This document shows, piece after piece, positions 6,457 to 15,148 of a stretch of DNA of 19,761 nucleotides; the first letter of the stretch is position 1, and every line of letters starts with the position of its first letter. The stretch is taken from the NCBI GenBank assembly GCA_902783445.1, contig CACZQX010000089.1, positions 1 through 19,761 on the forward strand, given 5' to 3'. Under the pieces are notes generated by a model that did not search any database, had not been told where the DNA came from, and saw nothing but the letters and a program-made list of their open reading frames with translations. The stretch is from an uncultured Lachnospiraceae bacterium. Lineage in GTDB: Bacteria; Bacillota; Clostridia; Lachnospirales; Lachnospiraceae. The translations under genes were made by a program, and so were the position numbers.

Positions 6457-8196
6457 ATGGCATTTGATGGTCTTACAATAAAAGCAATAGTCAACGAATT
6501 AAATCAAAACACAAAAGAAGCTCGCTTTTTCAAAATAGCGGAACCCGAAAAAGATGAACTTCTAATTACAATAAAAACAAAAAACGGACAAAGAAAGCTG
6601 TTGATTTCCGCCAGTGCTACTCTTCCCCTTATTTATTTTACGGAAAAGTCCCGCACAAGTCCTTTGACAGCTCCGAATTTTTGCATGTTGCTCCGAAAAT
6701 ATATTGCCAACGCAAAAATCATCTCAATCAGTCAGCCTTCCCTTGAGCGAATCATAGACATTGAATTGGAACATTACAACGATTTGGGTGATTTATGTCG
6801 CAAGCATTTAATAGTTGAATTAATGGGAAAACACAGCAATATCATCTTTACCGATGATAAAAATATGATTGTTGACAGTATCAAACATATAGGTGCCAAT
6901 GTCAGCTCCGTTCGTGAAGTTTTGCCGGGGCGCGATTATTTTATTGCCGGCGCCAATGACAAACTGAATCCTTTTGAGCTGGATGAAGACAGCTTTGTTA
7001 ATATTGTTTGCGAAAAGCCTTTAAATATTGCCAAAGCAATATATACAAGCATTACCGGCTTCAGCCCGCTTATTGCAAACGAAATCGCTTATCGTGCCGG
7101 ATTGGACGCGGACATGCCTGTTTCTGCGTTAAAGGATGTTGATAAAATGCATCTATACAATATTTTTTCTCATATTGTTGATGATTTGAGAAACAACAAC
7201 TTTAAATTATGTATTGTTTTTGATGAAGACGCTACGCCTTTGGAATACAGCGTTATCGATCTTAGCATGTACAAGGACAAACAAATCGAATACTATGACA
7301 GTATAAGTGAGCTTTTGGAAGATTTTTACGCAAAAAAAGAAAGTTCAACAAGAATCAGGCAGCGTTCCAGCGACCTTCGTCAAATCGTTCAGACCGCACT
7401 TAATAAAAACAATAAAAAATACGATTTGCAATTGCTTCAACTTAAGGATACCGAAAAGCGTGATAAATTCAGAATTTACGGCGAATTGTTAACCACATAC
7501 GGATACAATATTGAAGCGGGTGTAAAATCCGCAAAAGTTCTTAATTACTACAGCAATGAAGAAATCAACATTCCTCTGGATCCTGATTTATCGGCTATTG
7601 ATAATGCAAAGAAATATTTTGACAAATATGCAAAACTTAAGAGAACTTACGAGGCTTTGACGGAAATCATCGTTTCCACAAAAGAGGAAATAGACCATTT
7701 GGAATCCGTAAAATGCGCTCTTGATTTGGCAGAAAACGAAGAAGACTTGAAAGAGCTTAAAGAAGAACTTATTTCAAGCGGCTATATAAGGCGCAAAGCT
7801 AAAGATAAAGCGGCTAAAATCAATATAAAGCCGCTCCACTACATTTCATCGGACGGTTATGATATTTATGTGGGTAAAAACAATTTACAAAATGAATATG
7901 TTACCTTCAAACTTGCAGAAGGCGGAGATTGGTGGTTCCATGCAAAGGGAGTTCCGGGCTCCCATGTAATAGTTAAGGCCGCCGGCAAAGAGTTGCCGGA
8001 CAAAACTTACGAAGAAGCCGGTCGATTGGCAGCCTACTACTCAAAATCAAGAGGAAACGACAAAGTAGATATCGACTATTCTCTTAAGAAAAATATTAAA
8101 AAACCCGCCGGCAAAAAGCCGGGATTCGTAATCTATCACACGAACTACTCACTTACCATCGATTCTGACATTGATGGTATAAAACTATGTGAATAA
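6457..8196 (+). CDS. rqcH: RqcH, Rqc2/NFACT-family ribosome quality control protein
   Basis: Binds split 50S subunits carrying stalled peptidyl-tRNA and recruits tRNA-Ala to add C-terminal alanine tails that mark the peptide for degradation (known for Bacillus subtilis RqcH). It has 579 residues, close to the usual 570. An NFACT-N domain occupies about 1-200 with VLPGRDY at 155-161, then a helical linker, a long coiled coil about 290-445, and the NFACT-R domain near 460-579 with WWFHAKGVPGSHV at 492-504. Position 97-98 is Glu-Arg, where B. subtilis has the functionally important Asp-Arg. SD CGAGG lies 6 nt before the ATG. It is the only clear plus-strand gene and ends 3 nt from recN. Also annotated as fibronectin-binding protein in older work. 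Confidence 0.94.
   Translation: MAFDGLTIKAIVNELNQNTKEARFFKIAEPEKDELLITIKTKNGQRKLLISASATLPLIYFTEKSRTSPLTAPNFCMLLRKYIANAKIISISQPSLERIIDIELEHYNDLGDLCRKHLIVELMGKHSNIIFTDDKNMIVDSIKHIGANVSSVREVLPGRDYFIAGANDKLNPFELDEDSFVNIVCEKPLNIAKAIYTSITGFSPLIANEIAYRAGLDADMPVSALKDVDKMHLYNIFSHIVDDLRNNNFKLCIVFDEDATPLEYSVIDLSMYKDKQIEYYDSISELLEDFYAKKESSTRIRQRSSDLRQIVQTALNKNNKKYDLQLLQLKDTEKRDKFRIYGELLTTYGYNIEAGVKSAKVLNYYSNEEINIPLDPDLSAIDNAKKYFDKYAKLKRTYEALTEIIVSTKEEIDHLESVKCALDLAENEEDLKELKEELISSGYIRRKAKDKAAKINIKPLHYISSDGYDIYVGKNNLQNEYVTFKLAEGGDWWFHAKGVPGSHVIVKAAGKELPDKTYEEAGRLAAYYSKSRGNDKVDIDYSLKKNIKKPAGKKPGFVIYHTNYSLTIDSDIDGIKLCE
8098..8123 (-). terminator. Probable recN operon terminator, antisense inside rqcH
   Basis: About 77 nt beyond the recN stop, the minus strand carries CCCGGC-TTTTT-GCCGGCGGG followed by T6. 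CCGGC/GCCGG pairs directly, or CCCG pairs with CGGG with a 3-nt bulge. On the plus strand the same bases encode KKPAGKKPG of RqcH, a conserved stretch of the family, so the hairpin could be a by-product of coding. No other terminator was found for the long nadK-argR-recN transcript. Confidence 0.5.
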
Positions 8197-8199
8197 GCT

Positions 8200-9882
8200 T
8201 TATTTCAGTTTTTTATCAAGAGCCTGAGATTTTAAATCCTTGGCATTTAAAAGCACCGCATCGGTAATTTCATCACCGCCGAGCATTCTTGCAAGTTCGT
8301 TGATTTCACCTTTTTTGTCGAGCAAAGATATACCCGTTGTGGTAGTATCTTTCTCGGCTTTTTTTTCGATTAAATAATGGCTGTCTGCCATTGCTGCTAT
8401 TTGAGGTAAATGTGAAATGCATATAACCTGATGATTGTGACTTATAATATTAAGTTTTTCCGATACCATCCAGGCGGTTTTGCCGCTGATTCCGGAATCG
8501 ATTTCGTCAAATATCAAAGTACCGACTTCATCAACTTCGGCAAGTACGGTTTTGATAGCAAGCATTACTCTTGAAAGTTCACCGCCGGATGCTATTTTAC
8601 CCAGAGGCATCACCGGTTCTCCCACGTTGGTGGAAATCATAAATTCCACATCATCAAATCCTTTTAAAGTGATTTGATTACTTTCTTCAATCTTTATTTC
8701 AAATCTGACATCAAGGAAATTAAGCTCTTTAAGATGATTTATGATTTTAACTTCCAAATCTTTGGCGTATTTTACTCGAATTTCGGATATTTTTTTGCAA
8801 ATATCCCTCATGCGTTCGTTTGAAAGTTTCAAATCCTCTTCACATTGCTTCTTGATTTCCTCGTTGTTTTTCAAAGAATTAACAAGTTCTTCTTTTTCAT
8901 TGCGATAATTTATAATCTCTTCTATGCTGTTTCCGAACTTGGCTTTTAAATGATTGATAACATCAAGGCGCTTGCCGTATTCAACAAGTTTTTCTTCATC
9001 ATATCTGTTGTCGTCCATATAACGGGAAATCATATGTGAAACATCGCTGCAAATGCTTTCCAAATCGGTTAAAGAACTTTCTATTTTTTCGATTTCTTCA
9101 TCCTTATAATTGATTTTTTTAAGCGCACCCAAAGCATTGCTGATAAGATCGCTTGCGCAGTTATTGTCGCTTAATGCGCTGTATGCTTCTCCGAGGGAAG
9201 AAACAATTTTTTGTGAAGCCTCCATCTTTTTGTAGGATTCTTCAAGCTTTGAATCTTCTCCCTCCACTAAGGCCGCCTCATCAATTTCATTAATTTCAAA
9301 CTCATAAAATGAAATGTTTCTGAGTCTTTCATCCTCATCGACATTTAACTCTTCAAGCTTGTTCTTAAGATCTTTATTAAGCTTATACTCTTTTGCCAAG
9401 TCATCCTTAAGCTTGATAATATCGCTTTTAGAGGCAAATTCATCAAGAATTTCCAAGTGTTTTGCTTTATTTAACAAAGATTGATGTTCATGTTGTCCGT
9501 GAACATCCACCAAAAGTGAAGTGATTTTTCTGAGAGTGCCCAAAGCAACACTTTCTCCGTTAACTTTACATACACTTGAAGATTTGGTGATTTTTCTGCT
9601 GATAATAACGCTGTCATCCGGTTCAAGCTCGATATCGTTTTCTTTAATGACATTTTTTACAATATCTCTTCCGTCCACAAATTGTAATTCAACCAACGCA
9701 AAATCAGCATCCTTTCGAATAATCTCTTTGGATGCTTTTTCGCCAAGCGCTATATTAATAGAACCGATAATAATAGATTTTCCGGCACCGGTTTCGCCGG
9801 ATAAGATGTTTAAGCCATCATTAAAGTCAATTTCCTCTTCTTTAATGAGTGCAAGATTTTTAACGTGTAAATTTGTAAGCAT
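8200..9882 (-). CDS. recN: DNA repair ATPase RecN
   Basis: An SMC-like ATPase acting early in recombinational repair of double-strand breaks on the nucleoid. It has 560 residues, normal for the family. The N-terminal Walker A is GETGAGKS at 29-36, long coiled coils fill the middle with a hinge region, and the C-terminal half holds the ABC signature (ASGGELSRVMLAIK) and Walker B (TLIFDEIDSGISG). AGGAGG lies 5 nt before the ATG. Follows argR by 44 nt, as in Bacillus (ahrC-recN) and many clostridia. In spore formers recN is usually followed by spoIVB-spo0A. Here it runs into the convergent rqcH. Confidence 0.96.
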   Translation of the reverse strand: MLTNLHVKNLALIKEEEIDFNDGLNILSGETGAGKSIIIGSINIALGEKASKEIIRKDADFALVELQFVDGRDIVKNVIKENDIELEPDDSVIISRKITKSSSVCKVNGESVALGTLRKITSLLVDVHGQHEHQSLLNKAKHLEILDEFASKSDIIKLKDDLAKEYKLNKDLKNKLEELNVDEDERLRNISFYEFEINEIDEAALVEGEDSKLEESYKKMEASQKIVSSLGEAYSALSDNNCASDLISNALGALKKINYKDEEIEKIESSLTDLESICSDVSHMISRYMDDNRYDEEKLVEYGKRLDVINHLKAKFGNSIEEIINYRNEKEELVNSLKNNEEIKKQCEEDLKLSNERMRDICKKISEIRVKYAKDLEVKIINHLKELNFLDVRFEIKIEESNQITLKGFDDVEFMISTNVGEPVMPLGKIASGGELSRVMLAIKTVLAEVDEVGTLIFDEIDSGISGKTAWMVSEKLNIISHNHQVICISHLPQIAAMADSHYLIEKKAEKDTTTTGISLLDKKGEINELARMLGGDEITDAVLLNAKDLKSQALDKKLK

Positions 9883-9926
9883 TATGTCCTCCTATTTTGC
9901 GCTCTCCAAGCACAAACAGGATATTA

Positions 9927-10379
9927 TTAACAATTAATTATTCTGGTTAAATTGGTCATTACTGTTTCAACATCTTCCACAGACCTAATGGCGCAGAAAA
10001 TCGTATCATCACCCGCTATACAACCAACAACCTCGTTCCACTCCAAAGCATCGATTGCGGCAGCAACCGCCATTGCCATACCGGAAACGGTCTTAATAAC
10101 CAAAGTATTCATTGCGCTGTCCATACGAACAAAACCATCTTTTAAAACTCTGGCATATTTTTCGTTCATATCGCTTGAAACACCGCGAAGAACAATATAT
10201 TTTTGCTTGATACCGCTTTGAACTTTTGTGAGTTTCAAATCTTTAATATCTCTTGAAATAGTAGCCTGAGTAACGGGATAGCCTTCTTTTTCAAGTCGCA
10301 TTACCAGCTCTTCCTGCGTTTCAATCTCATATTTGCCGATAAGTTCAATAATTTTTCTTTGCCTTGATATTTTTGCCAT
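9927..10379 (-). CDS. argR: Arginine repressor ArgR/AhrC
   Basis: A hexameric arginine-sensing transcription factor that represses arginine synthesis and activates catabolism in Gram-positive bacteria. It has 150 residues. The N-terminal winged helix holds the recognition segment TQATISRDIKDL (37-48), and the C-terminal arginine-binding and oligomerisation domain holds the AGDDTIF block (122-128). The ATG is 7 nt after the nadK stop, and its GAGG overlaps the last codon of nadK, so translation is likely coupled. It lies in the conserved tlyA-(nadK)-argR-recN neighbourhood and may regulate this promoter (see the ARG-box-like site). Confidence 0.94.
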   Translation of the reverse strand: MAKISRQRKIIELIGKYEIETQEELVMRLEKEGYPVTQATISRDIKDLKLTKVQSGIKQKYIVLRGVSSDMNEKYARVLKDGFVRMDSAMNTLVIKTVSGMAMAVAAAIDALEWNEVVGCIAGDDTIFCAIRSVEDVETVMTNLTRIINC

Positions 10380-10386
10380 AATTAAT

Positions 10387-11256
10387 TTACCTCATTTTTT
10401 TTCCCATTAATTCGATGAAACTGGTTTTGTGTAATTTAATTACTCTAACGGTTTCACCGGCTTTTGTTATAACAACCTTATCTCCGGGCATCAATTGACA
10501 TTCGTTATCCGCATCGCAAGCAACGATTTTCTTAATACGAAGATCTTTTTCGTTTTTTAAAACTTCTATTTCGATTGTAATGTCGGCCGAGAAAACAATA
10601 CTTCGTGAATTAAGAGTATGAGCGCATACCGGAGTAACCATAATAATTTCGGCTGTAGGCATTGCAACAGGTCCGCCGGCGGAAAGATTATATCCCGTCG
10701 AACCCGTAGGCGTGGAAATAATAACACCATCTGCATGATAACAATTCAAAAACTCGTTATCAACACATACATTAAAGTCCATGACATTTAAAGTACCTGT
10801 TCTATTTATAACCACATCGTTTAAAGCAATATCTTTATAAACAACTTCCCCGTTTCTGATGACATTTGCTTCCAAAAGCATTCTGTTTTCTATAGAATAA
10901 TTATCATCAATAAGGGCATCCAAAGCTTTTTTTACCGAGTCCGGTGAATCGCTTTCTATCTCCGCAAGATAACCAAGCGTACCGAAATTGATACCTATAA
11001 GCGGAATATTAAGACTTATTAAATCTTTCGCTGCATGAATCAAAGTACCGTCTCCGCCGATTACGATAATAGCCTCGGTATCCTTTGGCACCAAAGAATA
11101 ATCGGTATAAGCTAATTTGTTGTCTTTTTCCGATGCGTCGTCAAACAAGCTTGTATTGCTTCTGCATCCTTTTTCGATTAAATATTCTGATACTTTGCGA
11201 GTTACACTAAATTCCGGATCTTTTTTGGGATTAGTGATTATAAAAAATTTCTTCAT
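10387..11256 (-). CDS. nadK: NAD kinase
   Basis: Phosphorylates NAD to NADP with ATP or polyphosphate, the only route to NADP, in the cytoplasm. With the start at 11256 the product has 289 residues. Family motifs: GGDGT at 67-71, NFGTLGYLAE at 90-99, the ND pair of ALNDVVI about 144-150, and TPTGSTGYNLSAGGP from 182. The frame continues 10 codons upstream, but AAGGAG 6 nt before the ATG at 11256 and the opening MKKFFIITNPKKD settle the start. It lies between tlyA and argR as in many clostridia, and heads a transcript with its own promoter. Confidence 0.94.
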   Translation of the reverse strand: MKKFFIITNPKKDPEFSVTRKVSEYLIEKGCRSNTSLFDDASEKDNKLAYTDYSLVPKDTEAIIVIGGDGTLIHAAKDLISLNIPLIGINFGTLGYLAEIESDSPDSVKKALDALIDDNYSIENRMLLEANVIRNGEVVYKDIALNDVVINRTGTLNVMDFNVCVDNEFLNCYHADGVIISTPTGSTGYNLSAGGPVAMPTAEIIMVTPVCAHTLNSRSIVFSADITIEIEVLKNEKDLRIKKIVACDADNECQLMPGDKVVITKAGETVRVIKLHKTSFIELMGKKMR

Positions 11257-11297
11257 AATCCGCTCCTTATCGGTTTGTAATAACAAACGATAAATAT

Positions 11298-11326
11298 ATT
11301 ATAAACAATTATTCATTTTTTAGCAA
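11298..11326 (-). promoter_or_regulatory. Promoter of nadK-argR-recN
   Basis: Minus strand: -35 TTGCTA (11321-11326), 17-nt spacer, consensus -10 TATAAT (11298-11303), in the 83-nt gap between tlyA and nadK. The RNA would begin near 11291, giving a leader of about 35 nt that includes the nadK SD. Confidence 0.65.
11300..11319 (-). promoter_or_regulatory. Possible ARG box over the nadK promoter
   Basis: Within the spacer and -10, the minus strand reads AATGAATAATTGTTTATA. The left half TGAAT matches the ArgR/AhrC box consensus (TGAAT-N4-ATTCA). The right half, GTTTA, matches 3 of 5. A repressor bound here would block the promoter, and argR is the second gene of the operon. AT-rich DNA makes chance matches common. 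Confidence 0.3.
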
Positions 11327-11339
11327 ATTTATTACAAAA

Positions 11340-12155
11340 TTAATTTGGATTTAATTCATGGGATTCATCAACCAAGGCTTTTATATCAAATGAATTCGAT
11401 TCCGCAAAGGCGATTTCGGCATTCTCAACCTTTTGAATGTACATTAAATATTCAATATTTCCTTCCGGCCCTTTTATGGGCGAGAAACTTAAATTCAATA
11501 TTTTGAATCCCAATTCTTTTGTAAATTCCAATACGTTTTCTATAACTTCAATATGCGTGCTTTTATCTCTGACAACGCCTTTTTTGCCAACCTTTTCACG
11601 ACCCGCTTCAAATTGAGGTTTAATAAGGCAAACCATTTGACCGTCATCTTTCAACAAATTATAAGCTGCATTCAAAACCTTGGACAAAGAAATAAATGAA
11701 ACATCTACGCTGGCAAAATCAAGTTTATCGGCAATGTCGTCTTGCGTAACATAGCGGATGTTTGTCTTTTCCATAACCACTACTCGCTCGTCGTTTCTGA
11801 GTTTCCAAGCAAATTGGCCATGTCCCACATCAACGGAATAGACTTTTTTTGCTCCGTTTTGAAGCATGCAATCCGTAAAGCCGCCGGTGGATGCACCTAT
11901 ATCCATGCATATCAAGCCATCCAAAGAGATATTGAATTCATTTATGGCTTTTTCCAGTTTTAAGCCGCCGCGACTTACATATTTTAAAGTTTTTCCGCGA
12001 ATTTCTATATTAAGATTTACATCAATCTTTGTGCCGGCTTTATCTTCTTTTTCGCCGTCAACATATACAATTCCGCTCATTATCAATGCCGATGCTTTTT
12101 GTCTTGATTCAACAAGACCTTTTTTAACCATCAGCACATCCAATCTTTCCTTCAT
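11340..12155 (-). CDS. tlyA: TlyA-family rRNA 2'-O-methyltransferase
   Basis: An rRNA (cytidine-2'-O)-methyltransferase of the TlyA/hemolysin A family. Studied members methylate C1920 of 23S rRNA, and some also C1409 of 16S rRNA. It has 271 residues: an S4 RNA-binding domain at about 3-60 (ERLDVLMVKKGLVESRQKA) and an FtsJ-like Rossmann domain with the SAM loop DIGASTGGFTD at 85-95, followed by VDVGHGQ and LIKPQFEAG. The ATG is separated from the dxs stop by one base (TAA-T-ATG), and its SD lies in the last dxs codons. Which of the two rRNA sites it modifies cannot be settled by eye. The hemolysin name is historical. Confidence 0.93.
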   Translation of the reverse strand: MKERLDVLMVKKGLVESRQKASALIMSGIVYVDGEKEDKAGTKIDVNLNIEIRGKTLKYVSRGGLKLEKAINEFNISLDGLICMDIGASTGGFTDCMLQNGAKKVYSVDVGHGQFAWKLRNDERVVVMEKTNIRYVTQDDIADKLDFASVDVSFISLSKVLNAAYNLLKDDGQMVCLIKPQFEAGREKVGKKGVVRDKSTHIEVIENVLEFTKELGFKILNLSFSPIKGPEGNIEYLMYIQKVENAEIAFAESNSFDIKALVDESHELNPN

Positions 12156-12156
12156 A

Positions 12157-14028
12157 TTATTCCTTGTTATTCATAAAAATATTAATTAATCTGTTGTAAA
12201 CACTATCCGCATCGATTCTTGCTTCTTTTTTGAGAAGATTAACATTGCCGTGCTCAATATATACGTTCGGAATGGCAATGTTTATGACTTTAACGGGCAA
12301 ATCCTGCACGTTTACAAATTGTAAAACTTTTGAGCCAAAGCCTCCGTTAAGAACGTTTTCCTCCATGGTTACGATATATTTATGTGTTTCAGCAAGTTTG
12401 TTGATGCATTCCTCGTCAATAGGGCGAAGAAATCTTGCATTAATCAAAGAAACATTGTAACCGATTTCTTTAAGACGCTTTCTTACATCATCCGCAACTT
12501 CAACCATTGTTCCGGCAGCCAATAATGCTATATCTTTTTCAAGATACAGTATTTCGCTTTTACCGTATTCTATAGGCTCATTAAACTCCGATAAGCCCTC
12601 ATAGGCTTCACCCCTCGGATATCTGATTGCCAAAGGGCCGTTAAATGTATGTGCGAACTTCAAAACACTTTCAAGTTCTTTTCCGTTTTTCGGTGCAAAA
12701 ATATTCATATTAGGTATTGTTGAAAGATATGAAATATCAAAAATACCTTGATGAGTTTCACCGTCACTTCCCACAAGACCCGCACGATCCAAACAAAATA
12801 CAACCGGCTGGTCCTGAATACAGACATCCATCATTATCTGATCGTAAGCTCGCTGCAAGAAAGATGAATATATTGCCACAAAAGGTTTTAAGCCGCTGGC
12901 CGCAAGACCCGCAGAATATGTAACGGCATGTTGCTCCGCAATACCAACATCAAAAAATCTGTTGGGAAACATCTTTTTAAACTTAGAAAGTCCGGTACCG
13001 TCAGGCATTGCCGCACTGATAGCCACAACCTTTTTATCGGCTTTGCCCAACTCACATATAGTATTTGAAAAAATCTGAGTATATGTGGCCTTTGCCGATT
13101 TTGAAATAGCTACACCCGTTGCTTTACCGAAAGGACTGACACCGTGAAACTTATCCGGGAATTTCTCAGCAGGTCCATAACCCTTACCCTTTTTTGTAAT
13201 AACATGAATAACCACAGGTTCGTTAAACTTCTTGGCTTCTTTAAAAAGTTTAACCATGTCAATAATATTGTGTCCGTCAACGGGACCCAAATACTTGATT
13301 CCCATGTTTTCAAATATCATGCCCGGAACAAGGAGCTGTTTTAAACCGCTTTTGGTTTTCTTAAGTTGCTTAACAAGCTTGTTTCCAAAGCCCGGAATAG
13401 ACAAGAGTTCCTTTTCCACCCTGTCTTTGAAATTAAGATATTTCTCATCGATTCTAAGTTGTGAAAGATGAGTGGATAAACCGCCAACGTTTTCGGATAT
13501 GGACATGTTGTTATCGTTTAAGATAATCATGAATTTTCTTTTTAAGCCGCTTACATTGTTAAGAGCTTCAAAAGCCATACCTCCGGTTAAAGCACCGTCT
13601 CCGATAACCGCAACCACATTTGCGGGATTGTTACTGAGTCTGAAACCGTTTGCAATTCCCAAAGCCGCCGAAATGGATGTGGAACTGTGGCCCGTATCAA
13701 AACAATCGGCCTTGCTCTCTCTTCGTTTAGGGAAGCCGCTCATTCCGCCGTATTTTCGAAGGCTGTCAAAATTGTCTTTCCTTCCTGTCAAAATTTTATG
13801 TGTATAGGATTGATGACCTACATCCCAAACAATTTTATCTTCGGGAAAATCAAGCACCAAATGAAGTGCCATGGTAAGCTCAACCACGCCCAAATTAGAT
13901 GCCAAATGACCGCCGTTTTCACTTATTTTATCAAGCAAAAAACTTCTTATCTCGCTTGCTAAAAGCTGATAATCCGAAGGCTTGACTTTCTTTATATCAT
14001 TTGGTTTGTTAATCTTTTCTAAAATCAT
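12157..14028 (-). CDS. dxs: 1-deoxy-D-xylulose-5-phosphate synthase
   Basis: A thiamine-diphosphate enzyme that condenses pyruvate and glyceraldehyde-3-phosphate, the first step of the methylerythritol phosphate pathway to isoprenoids. It has 623 residues, the usual length. HLASNLG is at 41-47, DVGHQSYTHKILTGR at 69-83, and the thiamine motif runs from GDG at 143-145 to NN at 157-158. The Pyr domain holds GIAEQHAVT and the C-terminal transketolase domain begins near 490. SD GAAGG lies 7 nt before the ATG and overlaps the ispA stop. It sits directly downstream of ispA, so the pathway entry enzyme and the prenyl chain synthase are made together. Confidence 0.97.
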   Translation of the reverse strand: MILEKINKPNDIKKVKPSDYQLLASEIRSFLLDKISENGGHLASNLGVVELTMALHLVLDFPEDKIVWDVGHQSYTHKILTGRKDNFDSLRKYGGMSGFPKRRESKADCFDTGHSSTSISAALGIANGFRLSNNPANVVAVIGDGALTGGMAFEALNNVSGLKRKFMIILNDNNMSISENVGGLSTHLSQLRIDEKYLNFKDRVEKELLSIPGFGNKLVKQLKKTKSGLKQLLVPGMIFENMGIKYLGPVDGHNIIDMVKLFKEAKKFNEPVVIHVITKKGKGYGPAEKFPDKFHGVSPFGKATGVAISKSAKATYTQIFSNTICELGKADKKVVAISAAMPDGTGLSKFKKMFPNRFFDVGIAEQHAVTYSAGLAASGLKPFVAIYSSFLQRAYDQIMMDVCIQDQPVVFCLDRAGLVGSDGETHQGIFDISYLSTIPNMNIFAPKNGKELESVLKFAHTFNGPLAIRYPRGEAYEGLSEFNEPIEYGKSEILYLEKDIALLAAGTMVEVADDVRKRLKEIGYNVSLINARFLRPIDEECINKLAETHKYIVTMEENVLNGGFGSKVLQFVNVQDLPVKVINIAIPNVYIEHGNVNLLKKEARIDADSVYNRLINIFMNNKE

Positions 14029-14039
14029 AATAAAACCTT

Positions 14040-14948
14040 CTATTTTTTACGATTAATCAGTGAATATATCAACTCTTCCAAAAAATCATTCTTCTTAATG
14101 TTCATATCATAAAGCTTATGAAGATTATCTACGGCACGGTCCGACAATAGCTTGACTTGTGACTTTGCCGCATCTATACCGTGTACGCTTACATAAGTCG
14201 TTTTATTGTTAATTTCGTCGATGTTGACCGGTTTTCCCAGTTCTTCGGCGGAACTTGTGATATCCAAAATATCGTCTTGAATTTGAAAAGCCAAGCCCAC
14301 ATCCGAAGCTATGGACTCTATTTTTCCAACGACTTCATCATCCGCTCCCCCAAGTATTGCTCCGATCATCATTGATGCTTCCAAAAGAGCTCCTGTTTTC
14401 AGTCTGTAAATAAAATCCAATGTTTCATCACTAAGAGGCTTACCATCTTCTTCGACATCAACACTTTGACCGCCCACCATGCCATAAATACCCGCTTTTT
14501 TCGCAAGACATGCAAGAGCTTTCACCGATGCCAACAAAGACTTATCATCCGTAAGTGATGCGCAATAATTCGAAACTATCTCATATGCATAATTTAACAA
14601 TCCGTCACCTGCCAGGACGCCAAAATCCTCGCCGAACTTCTTATGCACCGATTCTTTACCACGTCTTAAATCAGCATTATCCATAGCCGGTAAATCATCA
14701 TGAATAAGCGAATATGTATGAATAAACTCCATGGCTGCCATAAAGGGATGAGCTACCTTTTCGTCGGCATCAAACATACGCAATGTTTCCAATATAAGGA
14801 TAGGTCTTAATCTTTTGCCACCGACTCTAACTCCGTAATCCATGGCTTCAAGCAAATATTTTTGCTTACCGCTTATCTTTGGAATATATGAATATATAAT
14901 ATTTTCCGCTTCTTTTGTCCTTAAGGACAACTCTTTATTAAAATCCAT
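14040..14948 (-). CDS. ispA: Farnesyl/geranyl-type polyprenyl diphosphate synthase
   Basis: Joins isopentenyl diphosphate to an allylic diphosphate to make short-chain prenyl diphosphates, the precursors of undecaprenyl phosphate for the cell wall. It has 302 residues. The first Asp-rich motif is DDLPAMD at 84-90, followed by RRGKES. The second is QDDILD at 224-229. GDGLLNYAYE lies at 114-123. Two residues between the first-motif aspartates (the DDLPAMD form) are typical of bacterial farnesyl diphosphate synthases, but chain length cannot be proved by eye. The ATG overlaps the xseB stop by one base (TGATG). Confidence 0.94.
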   Translation of the reverse strand: MDFNKELSLRTKEAENIIYSYIPKISGKQKYLLEAMDYGVRVGGKRLRPILILETLRMFDADEKVAHPFMAAMEFIHTYSLIHDDLPAMDNADLRRGKESVHKKFGEDFGVLAGDGLLNYAYEIVSNYCASLTDDKSLLASVKALACLAKKAGIYGMVGGQSVDVEEDGKPLSDETLDFIYRLKTGALLEASMMIGAILGGADDEVVGKIESIASDVGLAFQIQDDILDITSSAEELGKPVNIDEINNKTTYVSVHGIDAAKSQVKLLSDRAVDNLHKLYDMNIKKNDFLEELIYSLINRKK

Positions 14949-15148
14949 CAGTCTTCCACCCGATCAAGTACTGTAATTTCTTTTTCGACTTTTTCTATTC
15001 TTTTATTGCAATCTTCAACAAGCTTTACGGCTTCGTTGTAGAGTTTGAAAGATTCTTCCAAAGAGACTTCCGGATTATCCATTTTCTCAATTATTTCAGA
15101 GATTTCTTTAAAATTGTCTTCGATTGTTTTTTCTTTTTTATCTGCCAT
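14948..15148 (-). CDS. xseB: Exodeoxyribonuclease VII small subunit
   Basis: The small helical subunit of exonuclease VII, which degrades single-stranded DNA from both ends. The product has 66 residues starting MADKKEK. The family signature FKEISEIIEKMDNPEVSLEES is followed by the heptad-rich C-terminal helix. The frame is open 11 codons further up inside xseA, but the ATG at 15148 with AAGGAA 10 nt before gives the usual length. It overlaps the end of xseA by 11 nt, as expected for subunits made in a fixed ratio. Confidence 0.93.
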   Translation of the reverse strand: MADKKEKTIEDNFKEISEIIEKMDNPEVSLEESFKLYNEAVKLVEDCNKRIEKVEKEITVLDRVED

